DNA from: Aquibacillus salsiterrae
GTDB taxonomy: Bacteria; Bacillota; Bacilli; Bacillales; Amphibacillaceae
DNA: 64,000 nucleotides
Assembly (NCBI RefSeq): GCF_028416595.1
Contig: NZ_JAMQKC010000005.1
Coordinates: 124,001-188,000 of the forward strand
Direction: 5' to 3'
The notes under the pieces: generated by a model
What the model saw: the letters and a program-made list of their open reading frames with translations, nothing else
Told to the model about the DNA's origin: nothing
The model's database searches: none
Position numbers and translations under genes: made by a program
Part shown: piece after piece, positions 53,448 through 62,633 of the stretch
How positions within the stretch are numbered: the stretch's first letter is position 1
How the letters are laid out: each line of letters starts with the position of its first letter

Positions 53448-53607
53448 TAAATAAAAACCGTAACCCTTCCAGAAGAAAACATACGTCGTCCTTAGGAAAG
53501 ATTACGGTTAGTAAACAGCAGGATTCGCTACTATTGGCCCAACAGTAAAGATCTTATTTTCATAAATTGTTGTAACAACATTAACCGGCGACAGGGTCGC
53601 TATCCCG
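53448..53607 (-). promoter_or_regulatory. Leader with two hairpins plus terminator before MFS gene
   Basis: On the minus strand: hairpin GATAG-CGACC-CTGTC (within 53607-53585), about 50 bases, hairpin AATAGTAG-CGAATC-CTGCTGTT (53535-53514), then a terminator (AACCGTAATCTTTCC with GGAAGGGTTACGGTT, then TTTTTATTT). Both hairpins share UAG/CUG closing pairs and a CGA-rich loop with the fdh leader. It is probably an attenuator of unknown signal. Confidence 0.6.
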
Positions 53608-53731
53608 AATTGATATTGTTACAATTCTATGAACTTTTCAAAATAATACCATGAAAGCGTTTAGACTAGCAATAGGTTTAAACATATATATTAAATATAT
53701 CTTAACCTCTAACTAAAATAGTTTAAAAAAG

Positions 53732-53780
53732 AAAAACGAAGGCGCTATGCCCAGCCTAAGGCAAGCTTTCTTATCTTTTT
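53732..53780. repeat. Dispersed repeat, 5' remnant
   Basis: GAAAAACGAAGGCGCTATGCCCAGCCTAAGGCAAGC is a degenerate 5' arm; the 3' part is absent. Confidence 0.5.
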
Positions 53781-53863
53781 AAAAAACAAAACAATTGCTT
53801 GTGTTCAATAAATTATGGTATATGATTAGTTATTACATTTGTTTCGGATAAAGGGGTGGTCTG

Positions 53864-54661
53864 ATGGGTCATGAAATGAGTGAAAAACGTCCAATTGTTC
53901 GGTATGAAAATGGACAATTAATAGAAGCAGAGGATGAAATTGTTTCAGAATTTCCCCTCACCATTTATATTAACGGGGAAGAATTTGCGACGATGGTCTG
54001 TACGCCAACACACTTAGAAGAGCTCGTGATTGGTTTTTTAGCATCTGAAGGTGTGATTTTATTTAAAGATGACATTACTGATCTGAAGATTGATGAGGAT
54101 ATGGGCTTTGCCCGTGTTACCGTTAACTCAAAGTTAGATTTAGCAAAGCAAGACCATTCGAAACGATTTATTGGCTCATGTTGCGGGAAAAGTCGCCAAT
54201 TTTATTTACAAAGCGATGTCCGGACAGCGAAAACATCAATGGCCAACATTATCGTTGATGCCAAAGACTGTATTCGGTTAATGAAAACGATGCAAGAAAA
54301 TAGTTTACTGTTTAAAAATACTGGTGGCGTGCATAATGCAGCGTTATGTAACACAGAAGAGGTCATTGTCGACCGGACAGATATTGGTAGACATAATGCG
54401 CTTGATAAGCTTTATGGCCATAGCTTAATTAATAAAATTCCTGTTCGAGATAAGATTATCGTCTTCAGTGGACGGATTTCATCTGAAGTTTTATTAAAAT
54501 CAGCTAAAATCGGTGTCGGGGTGATTTTATCCAAATCCGCTCCAACTGATCTAGCGATTAACCTAGCAGATGACCTGAACATTACAGCGGTAGGATTCAT
54601 TCGCGGTCAAACATTTAATGTGTACTCACACCCAGAACGAATAAGTAAATGGGATGGATGA
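53864..54661 (+). CDS. fdhD: Formate dehydrogenase accessory sulfurtransferase FdhD
   Basis: 265 residues with AAAGGGGTGG before the ATG. FdhD features: ERPIVRYENG-like start, a cysteine pair in FIGSCCGKSRQ (about residue 107) that carries sulfur, and the conserved DIGRHNALDKLYG and FSGRISSEVLLK blocks. FdhD transfers sulfur from IscS to the molybdenum cofactor of formate dehydrogenase. It is divergent from the fdh cluster, with which it clearly belongs in function. Confidence 0.95.
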   Translation: MGHEMSEKRPIVRYENGQLIEAEDEIVSEFPLTIYINGEEFATMVCTPTHLEELVIGFLASEGVILFKDDITDLKIDEDMGFARVTVNSKLDLAKQDHSKRFIGSCCGKSRQFYLQSDVRTAKTSMANIIVDAKDCIRLMKTMQENSLLFKNTGGVHNAALCNTEEVIVDRTDIGRHNALDKLYGHSLINKIPVRDKIIVFSGRISSEVLLKSAKIGVGVILSKSAPTDLAINLADDLNITAVGFIRGQTFNVYSHPERISKWDG

Positions 54662-54754
54662 CTCGATTAATGATCGAATGGTGCCACTATACAAAAGTCG
54701 GCTGTGGAAATTGCAGCAAATCGCCAAGAAAAGTAAAAGGGAATCTATCTGATT

Positions 54755-54784
54755 AAAGGATACGGCAACACGTATCCTTTTTTT
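54755..54784 (+). terminator. Terminator of fdhD
   Basis: AAAGGATACG pairs with CGTATCCTTT around a 6-base loop, followed by TTTT. Confidence 0.9.
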
Positions 54785-54976
54785 GGTAGATAAGTGGATA
54801 ACATCAGACTTCAGCAGTTTTTGCTCTAGGTAGCATCTGTGAAATTTTGCGAAAGAGGGAATGTGAACTGTTCCTACTTTTTTTGTTCTAACTAAAGGCT
54901 TTCGTACATAGGAATGAGATAGAGCCATTCATAATTCGTTCACATCACTGACAAAAAAGTGAAAGGATATAAAGCC

Positions 54977-55708
54977 ATGCGACGAAAAATGTATGTTAGA
55001 ACCCACCGAACCCGCTCGCCGAAAGTGTTTTTTAAGTTATTTTTATTAACGAGTCTTCTTATCTTTAACATTATGATGTTATCATCGCTTGTTATTTACT
55101 TCTTCCAAGCCTCATCAAGTTTACACTCACAGGATTTAGAAACAGGATTAATCATCACCCTAATTTTGAATACGATGGTCGCGATAACCTCTAGTGACCA
55201 AAAGCTGTTGGATTACTTTTATTTAATTTTTACTATTACAACGATGATTGCAATCCCACTAGTAACAAGTTTTTCAACCTACCTTGCAGGACAGAGTAAC
55301 TTTTCCTTCACCCTACTGTTTATCTTGTTAATAATTGGTTTACTTATGCTCATCGAAAAGCATCGCTACGTTAGACATTCCTTCCCAGTCTACCGGGGCA
55401 GCTTAACCTTCAAGAAAGTTAGTTTATTAAAAAAATTAGTAGCCGCTACAAGCAAATTGGTATTGATTACCACATTAGGTTTCGGGGTTTATTTAGGTTA
55501 TCTATCGATCTCAGACCAGAATATTATTCTCGCCGATTACGCGTTTTTCTTTTGCATCAGTTTGCTCGCAATCACTATTCTTACTTTAAAATTAATTAGA
55601 CGACTAGCCTTTGTCAGATTTCTAATTGGAACGACTGGTATCACGGCATCGATGCTCTTTATCCTATCGAAAGGTGCGATGATCACGATTCTCTTATCCC
55701 CAATGTGA
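54977..55708 (+). CDS. Hypothetical membrane protein, DUF5366/YufK-like
   Basis: 243 residues from the ATG at 54977, which has AAAGGATAT upstream (the earlier GTG overlaps it). A basic N-terminus (RRKMYVRTHRTRSPK) is followed by about seven hydrophobic segments. The layout recalls small YufK-type membrane proteins of Bacillus, but no signature is decisive. No functional clue comes from neighbours. Confidence 0.65.
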   Translation: MRRKMYVRTHRTRSPKVFFKLFLLTSLLIFNIMMLSSLVIYFFQASSSLHSQDLETGLIITLILNTMVAITSSDQKLLDYFYLIFTITTMIAIPLVTSFSTYLAGQSNFSFTLLFILLIIGLLMLIEKHRYVRHSFPVYRGSLTFKKVSLLKKLVAATSKLVLITTLGFGVYLGYLSISDQNIILADYAFFFCISLLAITILTLKLIRRLAFVRFLIGTTGITASMLFILSKGAMITILLSPM

Positions 55709-55712
55709 ATAA

Positions 55713-55760
55713 GAAAAAGCGCTAGTCGCGCCAGACAGCTCTTGGATCTTTTTATACTTT
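55713..55760. repeat. Dispersed repeat, short form
   Basis: AAAAAGCGCTAGTCGCGCC joined to AGACAGCTCTTGGATC, as at 8613 and 59094; the centre is deleted. Confidence 0.7.
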
Positions 55761-55783
55761 CTTATCTATTACTATTAAACAAA

Positions 55784-55818
55784 TAAAGAGATAGCGCCAC
55801 GTTAGACACTATCTCTTT
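55784..55818. terminator. Bidirectional terminator after aguB
   Basis: AAAGAGATAG pairs with CTATCTCTTT around a 15-base loop; T-rich on both sides. Confidence 0.8.
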
Positions 55819-55823
55819 TCAAA

Positions 55824-56699
55824 TTACAACTTAATCTCACCGTCATATGACGTAATTACTTTATACAAATCTGGACGGCGATCACGGAAAATTCCCCACT
55901 CGATTCGTTGCGTCTCTAGTTCATCTAAATCAAATGTAGCAACGAGGACTGTTTCTTCCGACCGTCCCGCCTCTGCAAGTTTATTTCCTTGTGGGCCTGC
56001 AATAAACGATGAACCATAAAACGTAATCTCAGAATCATCATCGCGCTCGACACCAATCCGGTTAGAAGCAACTACCGGCATCACATTAGCTGCCGCATGG
56101 CCAAGCATACACATTTGCCAATGATCCTTGGAATCAATCGAGGAGTCGTGTGGCTCAGACCCAATCGCTGTTGGATAAAATAGAATTTCCGCCCCCATTA
56201 ACGCCATTGCTCGAGCCGCTTCTGGATACCACTGATCCCAGCAAATACCAATTCCAATCTTACCATAGCGGGTTTGCCATACTTTAAAACCAGTATCCCC
56301 AGGATTAAAGTAGAACTTCTCCTCGTACCCAGGCCCATCTGGTATGTGACTTTTCCGGTATTTACCTAACACCTTTCCGTCCGTATCAATCACCGCAACC
56401 GAGTTGTACCTTGCATAATTCTTTTTCTCATAAAAACTAATTGGCAGGACAACCTTTAATTCTTTTGCGATTGCTTGAAAATGGTTAATTGCCTTGTTTT
56501 CCTCAAGCTCGGTTGCATAAACATAGTAATCTGCTTTTTCCTTTTGGCAAAAATAAGGTGTTTCGAACAATTCTTGCAACAAAATTATTTGTGCACCTTG
56601 TGCTGCTGCCTGCCTCACTAATCTCTCAGCGTTCGCAATATTTTCATCAATGTTCGTCGTACAACTCATTTGTGTTGCAGCAACACTCACTAGTCTCAT
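55824..56699 (-). CDS. aguB: N-carbamoylputrescine amidase
   Basis: 291 residues, nitrilase superfamily with the Glu-Lys-Cys triad visible as LQELFE, YRKSHIP and GICWDQWYPEAAR. The NPGDTGFKVW and DQWYPEAARAMALMGAE forms are specific for AguB. It hydrolyses N-carbamoylputrescine to putrescine, CO2 and ammonia. It follows aguA by 23 bases in one operon; the two steps convert agmatine to putrescine. Confidence 0.93.
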   Translation of the reverse strand: MRLVSVAATQMSCTTNIDENIANAERLVRQAAAQGAQIILLQELFETPYFCQKEKADYYVYATELEENKAINHFQAIAKELKVVLPISFYEKKNYARYNSVAVIDTDGKVLGKYRKSHIPDGPGYEEKFYFNPGDTGFKVWQTRYGKIGIGICWDQWYPEAARAMALMGAEILFYPTAIGSEPHDSSIDSKDHWQMCMLGHAAANVMPVVASNRIGVERDDDSEITFYGSSFIAGPQGNKLAEAGRSEETVLVATFDLDELETQRIEWGIFRDRRPDLYKVITSYDGEIKL

Positions 56700-56722
56700 G
56701 CTATTCCCTCATTTCTACCTAG

Positions 56723-57751
56723 TTACTTTCCTGCCACCATTTGCTGGGTGGTGCAGTGGACATTTCCACCTTCACGGATAATTGCCATCCCATCGACCGT
56801 ACGAATCTTGTGGCTTGGAAAAAGTTCTTGTAGTGCTTGCATCGCCATTTCGTCGGTAAATTTTGCATCCTCACCAAAAACTGGTAAAATGATGCCACCG
56901 TTAACGAAATAGTAGTTTAAATAGCTTAACGTCAATCGCTTTCCATTAAAATATCGTCTGGGCGGCTGCTTAATTGGAACTATATCTATCTTCCTACCTA
57001 ATGCATCGGTCTCGTTTTGTAAAATAGCAAGATTTTCAATCGTATTCGGATAGTTGTCATCTTCTTTGTCATCACATACTTGAATCATTACTTTACCAGG
57101 TGCAACAAAGCATGCAACATTATCTACGTGCCCATCGGTTTCGTCACCACTTAAGCCGCGCTTCAACCAGATGATTTTACTAACGTTCAAGTATTTTTTC
57201 AAGATATTCTCGATTTCTGATTTACTAAGATTCGGGTTCCGATTAGGATGGAGCAAGCACTCTTCGGTTGTGATAAGCGTCCCTTCCCCGTCGACATGAA
57301 TCGAACCACCCTCCATCACAAGCGGGGCATCAAGTGACTTGATCTGAAAGTGATGTAATATCTCGTTTGCTACCTGATCATCTAAATCATATGGCATGTA
57401 TTTCTCGCCCCAAGCGTTAAACTGCCAATTCACCGCAGCACGTTCTCCCGCTTGATTTATTAAAAAAGTTGGTCCATTGTCACGGAGCCATGCATCATTA
57501 TGATCAATCGCTAACAAAGTAATTTGGTTACTTGTTAATTTTTTACTGATGGTGTCAACGGCCGTTTTATTTACGATGACTGTGACAGGCTCAAATTCAC
57601 TAATGGCCTCAATAATTTTTTGATATCCAGCACAAACCTGCTCGTATTGTTCTGGATACACCATTGATTCTTTGACAGGCCATGCGATTAATGTACGGTC
57701 ATGCAGTTCCCACTCAGCCGGCATGCTATAGTCTAATTTCGTTAATTGCAT
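56723..57751 (-). CDS. aguA: Agmatine deiminase
   Basis: 342 residues, pentein fold. Substrate and catalytic motifs: MEGGSIHVDGEG, TDGHVDNVACF (His) and the C-terminal GGNVHCTTQQ carrying the nucleophilic Cys. It converts agmatine to N-carbamoylputrescine. First gene of the aguA-aguB unit, so the product passes directly to AguB. No arginine decarboxylase is in the window. Confidence 0.95.
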   Translation of the reverse strand: MQLTKLDYSMPAEWELHDRTLIAWPVKESMVYPEQYEQVCAGYQKIIEAISEFEPVTVIVNKTAVDTISKKLTSNQITLLAIDHNDAWLRDNGPTFLINQAGERAAVNWQFNAWGEKYMPYDLDDQVANEILHHFQIKSLDAPLVMEGGSIHVDGEGTLITTEECLLHPNRNPNLSKSEIENILKKYLNVSKIIWLKRGLSGDETDGHVDNVACFVAPGKVMIQVCDDKEDDNYPNTIENLAILQNETDALGRKIDIVPIKQPPRRYFNGKRLTLSYLNYYFVNGGIILPVFGEDAKFTDEMAMQALQELFPSHKIRTVDGMAIIREGGNVHCTTQQMVAGK

Positions 57752-57839
57752 TCATCTCGCTCACTTTTTATGTAATTTTTGTTAAATATATCCTCATAGT
57801 ATAGCCTCGACGATCGGTTTGGTAACTAAGTTTTTAATT

Positions 57840-57920
57840 AGAAAAGTAGAAGCGCCTTGTATGACCCCGAAGGGCTAGGCGTCCGAAGCTAGACAGTTCT
57901 TCAATCTTTTTATACTTTAT
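57840..57920. repeat. Dispersed repeat, partial copy
   Basis: GAAAAGTAGAAGCGCCTTG joins GACCCCGAAGGGCTAGGCGTCCGAAGCTAGACAGTTCTT; the central palindrome is deleted. Confidence 0.7.
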
Positions 57921-57930
57921 TGTCTTTTCA

Positions 57931-57970
57931 GAAAAGCGATAACTCCTCCCTTAGGTAGGAATTATCGCCA
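57931..57970 (-). terminator. Terminator of serC
   Basis: GGCGATAATTCCT pairs with AGGAGTTATCGC on the minus strand and is followed by TTTTC. Confidence 0.85.
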
Positions 57971-57981
57971 TGTGCAGGATC

Positions 57982-59064
57982 TTATTTATTTCTCGTTTCG
58001 AAATCCTTCATAAATTGAATGAGTGCCTGGACACCTTCAACAGGCATTGCATTGTAAATACTTGCGCGCATGCCACCAACAGAACGGTGGCCTTTAAGCG
58101 TCTCAAGGCCTGCTTCCTGTGCTTCTTTAACGAACTGCGCATCCAACTCACGACCCGGAATGATGAATGGAATGTTCATAATCGAACGGCTTCCCTTTTT
58201 AACCGGTGAGGCAAACAGCTCTGATTGATCAATGTAATCATATAAAATAGCTGCTTTTTCCCGGTTGATTTTTTCCATTTTCTTGATGCCACCGAGTTTT
58301 TTTAACCATTCAAACACAAGCTTTGCCATATAAATGGCAAAGGTTGGTGGTGTATTATATAACGAACCAGAGTCAGTAAATGTTTGATAATTTAACATCG
58401 TCGGGCACGAATCTTTTGCCTGACCAATTAAATCTTCTCGAATAATAACGACTGTCACCCCAGCTGGACCAATATTTTTCTGTGCTCCCGCATAAATTAT
58501 GCCAAACTTCGATACATCAATTTGTTCAGACAAGATGTTAGAAGACATATCAGCAACTAGCGGCACATCACCAGTGTCTGGGATTGTTGCAAAAGCAGTC
58601 CCTTCAATCGTATTGTTCGTCGTTATATGAACGTAATCAGCTTCTTTATCGATCATCGTTACATCTACATCCGGGATATACGTGAAATTCTCATCCTCAG
58701 ACGATGCAATCACCCTTGTTTCCCCGTATTTCTTCGCTTCACTGAGTGCTTTTTTTGACCAAGAACCCGTATGGATAAAGTCTGCCTTACCACTCTTGTT
58801 AAGTAAATTGAGTGGAACCATTGCAAATTGCTGGGAAGCGCCACCTTGTGTAAACAATACTTTATAGTTATCAGGGATTTGCATGAGCTCACGGAGTAAC
58901 GCTTCTGCTTCCGTAATTATGTTCGTAAATAGTCCTGAACGGTGACTTAACTCCATCACCGACATACCTGATTCATTGTAGCTTACTAATTCCTTTTGTG
59001 CTTTTTCCAATACTGGAAATGGAAGCATCGACGGACCAGCTGAGAAATTGTAGACTCGATTCAT
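57982..59064 (-). CDS. serC: Phosphoserine aminotransferase
   Basis: 360 residues. N-terminal [11 protein letters not shown] and the PLP lysine in [21 protein letters not shown] are diagnostic of SerC. It makes 3-phosphoserine in serine synthesis (and can act in pyridoxine synthesis in some bacteria). It is not next to serA or serB here. A ZTP riboswitch lies upstream, tying serine, the main one-carbon donor, to folate status. Confidence 0.96.
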   Translation of the reverse strand: MNRVYNFSAGPSMLPFPVLEKAQKELVSYNESGMSVMELSHRSGLFTNIITEAEALLRELMQIPDNYKVLFTQGGASQQFAMVPLNLLNKSGKADFIHTGSWSKKALSEAKKYGETRVIASSEDENFTYIPDVDVTMIDKEADYVHITTNNTIEGTAFATIPDTGDVPLVADMSSNILSEQIDVSKFGIIYAGAQKNIGPAGVTVVIIREDLIGQAKDSCPTMLNYQTFTDSGSLYNTPPTFAIYMAKLVFEWLKKLGGIKKMEKINREKAAILYDYIDQSELFASPVKKGSRSIMNIPFIIPGRELDAQFVKEAQEAGLETLKGHRSVGGMRASIYNAMPVEGVQALIQFMKDFETRNK

Positions 59065-59093
59065 TTAGCAACATCCTATTCTGTATAATTTTT

Positions 59094-59150
59094 AAAAAAA
59101 GCGCAGGCGCCGGAGCTAGACAGCTCTTGGATCTTTTTATATTTATCTTT
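59094..59150. repeat. Dispersed repeat, short form, in the serC leader
   Basis: AAAAAAGCGCAGGCGCCGGAGCTAGACAGCTCTTGGATC, the centre-deleted form. It sits between the ZTP riboswitch and serC. Confidence 0.75.
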
Positions 59151-59239
59151 TAAGAAAAACGGAGGCGAGAGAGACAGTTCATGGTTTTTTCCAAGCATGC
59201 ACTGCACTTGTTAACAACAACTAACTCGGGAAGCAATTG

Positions 59240-59352
59240 ATATAAAAACAGAAAGAGGCAAGGAAAATCCCCTACCCCATTGCCCAGACGACCCGGCTAA
59301 TCCTTGTTATGTGCTCCCCCGCGGTTATCCGCTAGCATCGTCAGTTACACAT
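59240..59352 (-). promoter_or_regulatory. ZTP (pfl) riboswitch upstream of serC
   Basis: On the minus strand: AACTGACG, then GCGGATAACCGCGGGGGAGCAC, then GCCGGGTCGTCTGGGCAA, matching the two conserved halves of the pfl motif. GGCAATGGGG (from the aptamer's 3' edge) can pair with TTTTCCTTGCC and is followed by TCTTTCTGTTTTT, a terminator that would compete with the aptamer. ZTP/ZMP, made when 10-formyl-folate is short, should therefore turn serC on. Confidence 0.85.
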
Positions 59353-59481
59353 AATCTTTGTGATTATTTTATCATAATTAAACCGGATTACAACGTCCAT
59401 TATCTAAAAAATAAATCGATTTTATTAAGAAAAGTATAAGGAATGTTAATCAATGTTTTATTACTTTGCACTAAAAAAATT

Positions 59482-59497
59482 TAGAAAGCGTTTCGAT
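59482..59497 (+). promoter_or_regulatory. Candidate cre site upstream of GH43
   Basis: TAGAAAGCGTTTCGAT resembles the CcpA operator (WTGNAANCGNWWNCAW), matching the core AAAGCGTTT. It lies 62 bases before the start of a sugar-hydrolase gene, where carbon repression is expected. Confidence 0.5.
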
Positions 59498-59558
59498 TTT
59501 CTCTAAAAAACTGATATAGTAGTATAGTAATACCAATTACATAGAAGGAGAATTATCC

Positions 59559-60542
59559 ATGACAAAAAAACCACAACCAAATCAACCACTTGTCACACAT
59601 ATTTACACAGCAGATCCATCTGCACACGTGTTTGAAGGAAAGCTTTATATTTACCCATCTCATGATTTGGATATCGAAATGGAATCCAATGATAATGGGG
59701 ACCAATACGCGATGGAAGACTATCACATTTTATCATTAGATGATTTTCATTCACCTGTAGTGGACCATGGTGAAGCTTTGCACATGAAGGATGTTCCTTG
59801 GGTTAAACAACAAATGTGGGCTCCGGATGCAGCGTACAAAAACAATAAATATTATCTCTATTTTCCTGCCCGCGACAAGGATGATATTTTCCGAATTGGG
59901 GTCGCTACAAGTGACAATCCAGCAGGACCGTTTACACCTGAAGAAAATTATATCCCAGGCAGCTTCAGCATCGACCCAGCCGTTTTAGTTGATGAGGATG
60001 ACAAGGCCTACATGTATTTTGGTGGTCTATGGGGTGGCCAGTTAGAGAAATGGCAAACTGGCACATTTAAAGCTGATGCAGAAGGACCAGCAGAAAATTC
60101 ACCTGCTTTAGGGCCTTACGTTGCAGAGCTTAGTGACGACATGCTTACCTTTATAGAAGGGCCTAAGGAAATTTCTATTGTTGACGAGGATGGAAATCCA
60201 ATTGTAGCTGGAGATGAAGACAGAAGATTTTTCGAAGGTGCTTGGATGCATAAGTACAATGGAAAATATTATTTATCTTATTCGACAGGTTCTACGCATA
60301 AGATTGTTTATGCTGTTGGCGATAGCCCAACTGGGCCGTTCACGTATAAAGGTGTTATTCTAAGGCCAGTTATTGGCTGGACAACGCACCATTCAATTGT
60401 TGAGTTTCAAGGCAAGTGGTATTTGTTCTATCATGACTGCTCCTTATCGGACGGGATAAACCATAAGCGCAGCGTGAAATATACTGAAATCCAGTATAAT
60501 GCAGACGGTACCATTCAAACGATTGACCCTTATCAAGATTAA
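59559..60542 (+). CDS. Glycoside hydrolase family 43 protein
   Basis: 327 residues, GAAGGAG before the ATG, no signal peptide. GH43 triad: ADPSAHVFEG (base), SIDPAVLVD (pKa modulator) and FEGAWMHKYNG (acid), with HHSIVEFQGKWYLFYHD near the end. It probably removes xylose or arabinose from short hemicellulose oligomers in the cytoplasm. It is smaller than the GH43 at 10014 and lacks the Ig-like segment. A cre-like site upstream suggests CcpA control. Confidence 0.9.
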   Translation: MTKKPQPNQPLVTHIYTADPSAHVFEGKLYIYPSHDLDIEMESNDNGDQYAMEDYHILSLDDFHSPVVDHGEALHMKDVPWVKQQMWAPDAAYKNNKYYLYFPARDKDDIFRIGVATSDNPAGPFTPEENYIPGSFSIDPAVLVDEDDKAYMYFGGLWGGQLEKWQTGTFKADAEGPAENSPALGPYVAELSDDMLTFIEGPKEISIVDEDGNPIVAGDEDRRFFEGAWMHKYNGKYYLSYSTGSTHKIVYAVGDSPTGPFTYKGVILRPVIGWTTHHSIVEFQGKWYLFYHDCSLSDGINHKRSVKYTEIQYNADGTIQTIDPYQD

Positions 60543-60546
60543 TAAT

Positions 60547-60590
60547 TGACCTACAAGGTTTAGCTTCGGCTAGTCTTGTAGGTTTTTTTG
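60547..60590 (+). terminator. Terminator of second GH43
   Basis: ACCTACAAG pairs with CTTGTAGGT with an inner AGC/GCT hairpin, followed by seven T. Confidence 0.9.
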
Positions 60591-60639
60591 CGTTGTTGGA
60601 TGATGCTGCGGGGTGAGGTGAGGCGGGTGATCAATCCTG

Positions 60640-60682
60640 ATTCGGACTCGGTTCTAGTGATTCCTTCTCTCCCTGTCCGAAT
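60640..60682. repeat. Solitary copy of the 52-bp array core
   Basis: ATTCGGACTCG...CCCTGTCCGAAT is exactly 43 bases, as in each unit of the array at 30101-30875, with matching inverted ends and a diverged middle. It shows that the unit also exists singly. Confidence 0.8.
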
Positions 60683-60710
60683 TCACACCCTCACACCATA
60701 CTTATAAAAA

Positions 60711-60740
60711 AGAACCAGGCGACCGACCTGGTTCTTCACT
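60711..60740 (-). terminator. Terminator of the second aldo/keto reductase
   Basis: AGAACCAGGTCGG pairs with CCGA-less CGCCTGGTTCT on the minus strand, followed by TTTTTTAT. Confidence 0.88.
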
Positions 60741-60748
60741 TTCCCTTA

Positions 60749-61621
60749 TTAAAAAGGCATATTCACAAATGGCGTGTAATACTCTGGTATATTACTTAAT
60801 ACTTCATTTGCTTCCTCGTCCGTCATCTCGCCATAACGAAGGACCGCATCGATAATCTTAGGGAATAAGTGAATGTCGCCGGCACTTGCAAACGCATCGA
60901 TTCCTTCATGACTTAAAACAAAATGCACGCACGCATCGATCAGCTTTTGCTCATCAAACGGCTCATACCAAGTTGCATACTTCTTCGGTTGATTCTCTTT
61001 CCACGGACCCTTGGCAATCGCCTTAATGACGCGTAATGCAACATCACGCTTCGTCGTCTCCTGCACTAAAGCATCAAAATCCGCTTTATATTCCGGCATG
61101 GAATACAAATAATAGTTGAACGGTGTCAACACTGCATCAAAATCAAAACGATTCAATGCTTCGCGGTGAGTTGCAGGTGCAAGATGCCCATGCCCGGTAA
61201 TACCGATGTAATCGACTAATCCTTCCTCTTTTGCTTCAATAACCGCTTCCAATGCTCCACCCTTTTTCGTGCATTGATCCAAATCATCAAGGTTACATAC
61301 TGCATGGAGTTGGATTAAATCAAGCTTATCCACTTGCAAGCGTTTTAGCGACTGCAGGATTTCTGCCTTTGCCTTCTCCTTTGTGCGTTCACCCGTTTTA
61401 GTTGCAAGGAAAATTTGATCGCGCACCTTTGGCATCCACGGCCCCATCCGAACTTCTGCATCTCCATAACTTGCAGCCGTATCAAAATGGTTTACACCTT
61501 TCTCAAGAGCATGGGAGATTGATTGATCTGCTTCTTCCTGGCTAACTGCACCTAAAGACGCTGCACCAAACATAACAACTGTACTCTCATAGCCTATTCG
61601 CCCTAACCGTCGTTTTAACAT
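60749..61621 (-). CDS. Aldo/keto reductase
   Basis: 290 residues from the ATG at 61621, which has AAAGGAAGG upstream; the longer frame lacks one. AKR tetrad: [12 protein letters not shown] (Asp, Tyr), ATKTGERT (Lys) and LIQLHAV (His). The C-terminal [12 protein letters not shown] replaces the usual NADPH phosphate loop, so cofactor choice may differ. Substrate unknown. Confidence 0.87.
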   Translation of the reverse strand: MLKRRLGRIGYESTVVMFGAASLGAVSQEEADQSISHALEKGVNHFDTAASYGDAEVRMGPWMPKVRDQIFLATKTGERTKEKAKAEILQSLKRLQVDKLDLIQLHAVCNLDDLDQCTKKGGALEAVIEAKEEGLVDYIGITGHGHLAPATHREALNRFDFDAVLTPFNYYLYSMPEYKADFDALVQETTKRDVALRVIKAIAKGPWKENQPKKYATWYEPFDEQKLIDACVHFVLSHEGIDAFASAGDIHLFPKIIDAVLRYGEMTDEEANEVLSNIPEYYTPFVNMPF

Positions 61622-61733
61622 GAAATCGCCTTCCTTTAACCTTTTAATACTTACTTTTAACAAGCACTTAAAACTTGTGTCACAAAAAATAACGGCTACG
61701 AATCACGTTATGTACACCAAAGTTCGTGTTTTC

Positions 61734-62525
61734 CTATCGATTCATACTTCCACTCTTGTAACCTGCTAAATCTAACGTAATATATTTGTAGCCATATTCT
61801 CTTAATTGGTTTGTAACTTCCTCGTTATGAGGCAGGAGCTTTTCCATTTCGTGTGGTTCAACCTCAATCCGAGCGATATCCCCATGGGTACGAACCCTTA
61901 TTTGACGTAGACCCAACCCTTTCAAATAACGTTCCGATTTCTCAACCTTAGTCAATTTTTCCAACGTGATCATTTCACCGTAAGCAATCCTCGAAGAAAG
62001 ACATGCAAACGATGGCTTTTCCCACGTTTCCAAATTCATTTGCTTGGATAGCTCACGAATCTCCTCTTTAAATAAATTGGCTTCTTGGAGTGGTCCTCGT
62101 ACCCCATGTTCTCTAGCTGCACGTGTACCTGGCCTGTGCTCACTCATATCGTCTGCAATTAACCCATAAACGACATTTTTAAAACCACTTTGGTCTAGGA
62201 TTGGCTTAATTTCCTCAAATAAACCCTGTTTACAGAAATAACACCGATTTTTATTGTTTTCTGCATAACCCGGAATATTTAACTCGGACGTTTCTATCAC
62301 TTGATGTGGAGCTCCAAGCAATTGTGCTAATCGTTTCGCTTCCTCTAGTTCTGTCGACGGATAAGTCTCTGAATCTGCTGTCACAGCTAAGACATGTTCA
62401 GGACCGAGCACATCGAGGGCAACCTTTAACAAAAACGTACTATCTACTCCACCTGAGAATGCTACAACGACACTCTCTAATTCTCGCAAAATTTCTTGTA
62501 AATCATATAACTTCTTATCAAGCAT
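61734..62525 (-). CDS. larE: LarE-like ATP-dependent sulfur transferase
   Basis: 263 residues, PP-loop ATPase: VVVAFSGGVDSTFLLK at residues 19-34. CYFCK near 94 and FACLSSRIAYG near 170, where LarE carries its sacrificial cysteine, support LarE. LarE supplies sulfur to the nickel pincer cofactor of lactate racemase. No larA, larB or larC is in the window, so it may work with genes elsewhere. Confidence 0.88.
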   Translation of the reverse strand: MLDKKLYDLQEILRELESVVVAFSGGVDSTFLLKVALDVLGPEHVLAVTADSETYPSTELEEAKRLAQLLGAPHQVIETSELNIPGYAENNKNRCYFCKQGLFEEIKPILDQSGFKNVVYGLIADDMSEHRPGTRAAREHGVRGPLQEANLFKEEIRELSKQMNLETWEKPSFACLSSRIAYGEMITLEKLTKVEKSERYLKGLGLRQIRVRTHGDIARIEVEPHEMEKLLPHNEEVTNQLREYGYKYITLDLAGYKSGSMNR

Positions 62526-62633
62526 GCCACATCAACTCGCTTTCCCCTTATGGCTAATGGTTGTCTGTCATTAAAACGTTTTCAAATTAATTATAACACA
62601 GTCATAACAAATGTCAGCTAATTCGAAACGCAC

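Noticed and set aside
53448-53607. Molybdenum cofactor riboswitch for the formate cluster
   Set aside because: The position near a molybdo-enzyme made it attractive, but the conserved Moco RNA elements were not found; only the short CGA-loop hairpins are.
59240-59352. T-box leader before serC
   Set aside because: CCGCGGGGGAGC recalled a T-box, but the conserved GGGTGGNACCGCG and a specifier loop are missing, while both halves of the pfl motif are present.
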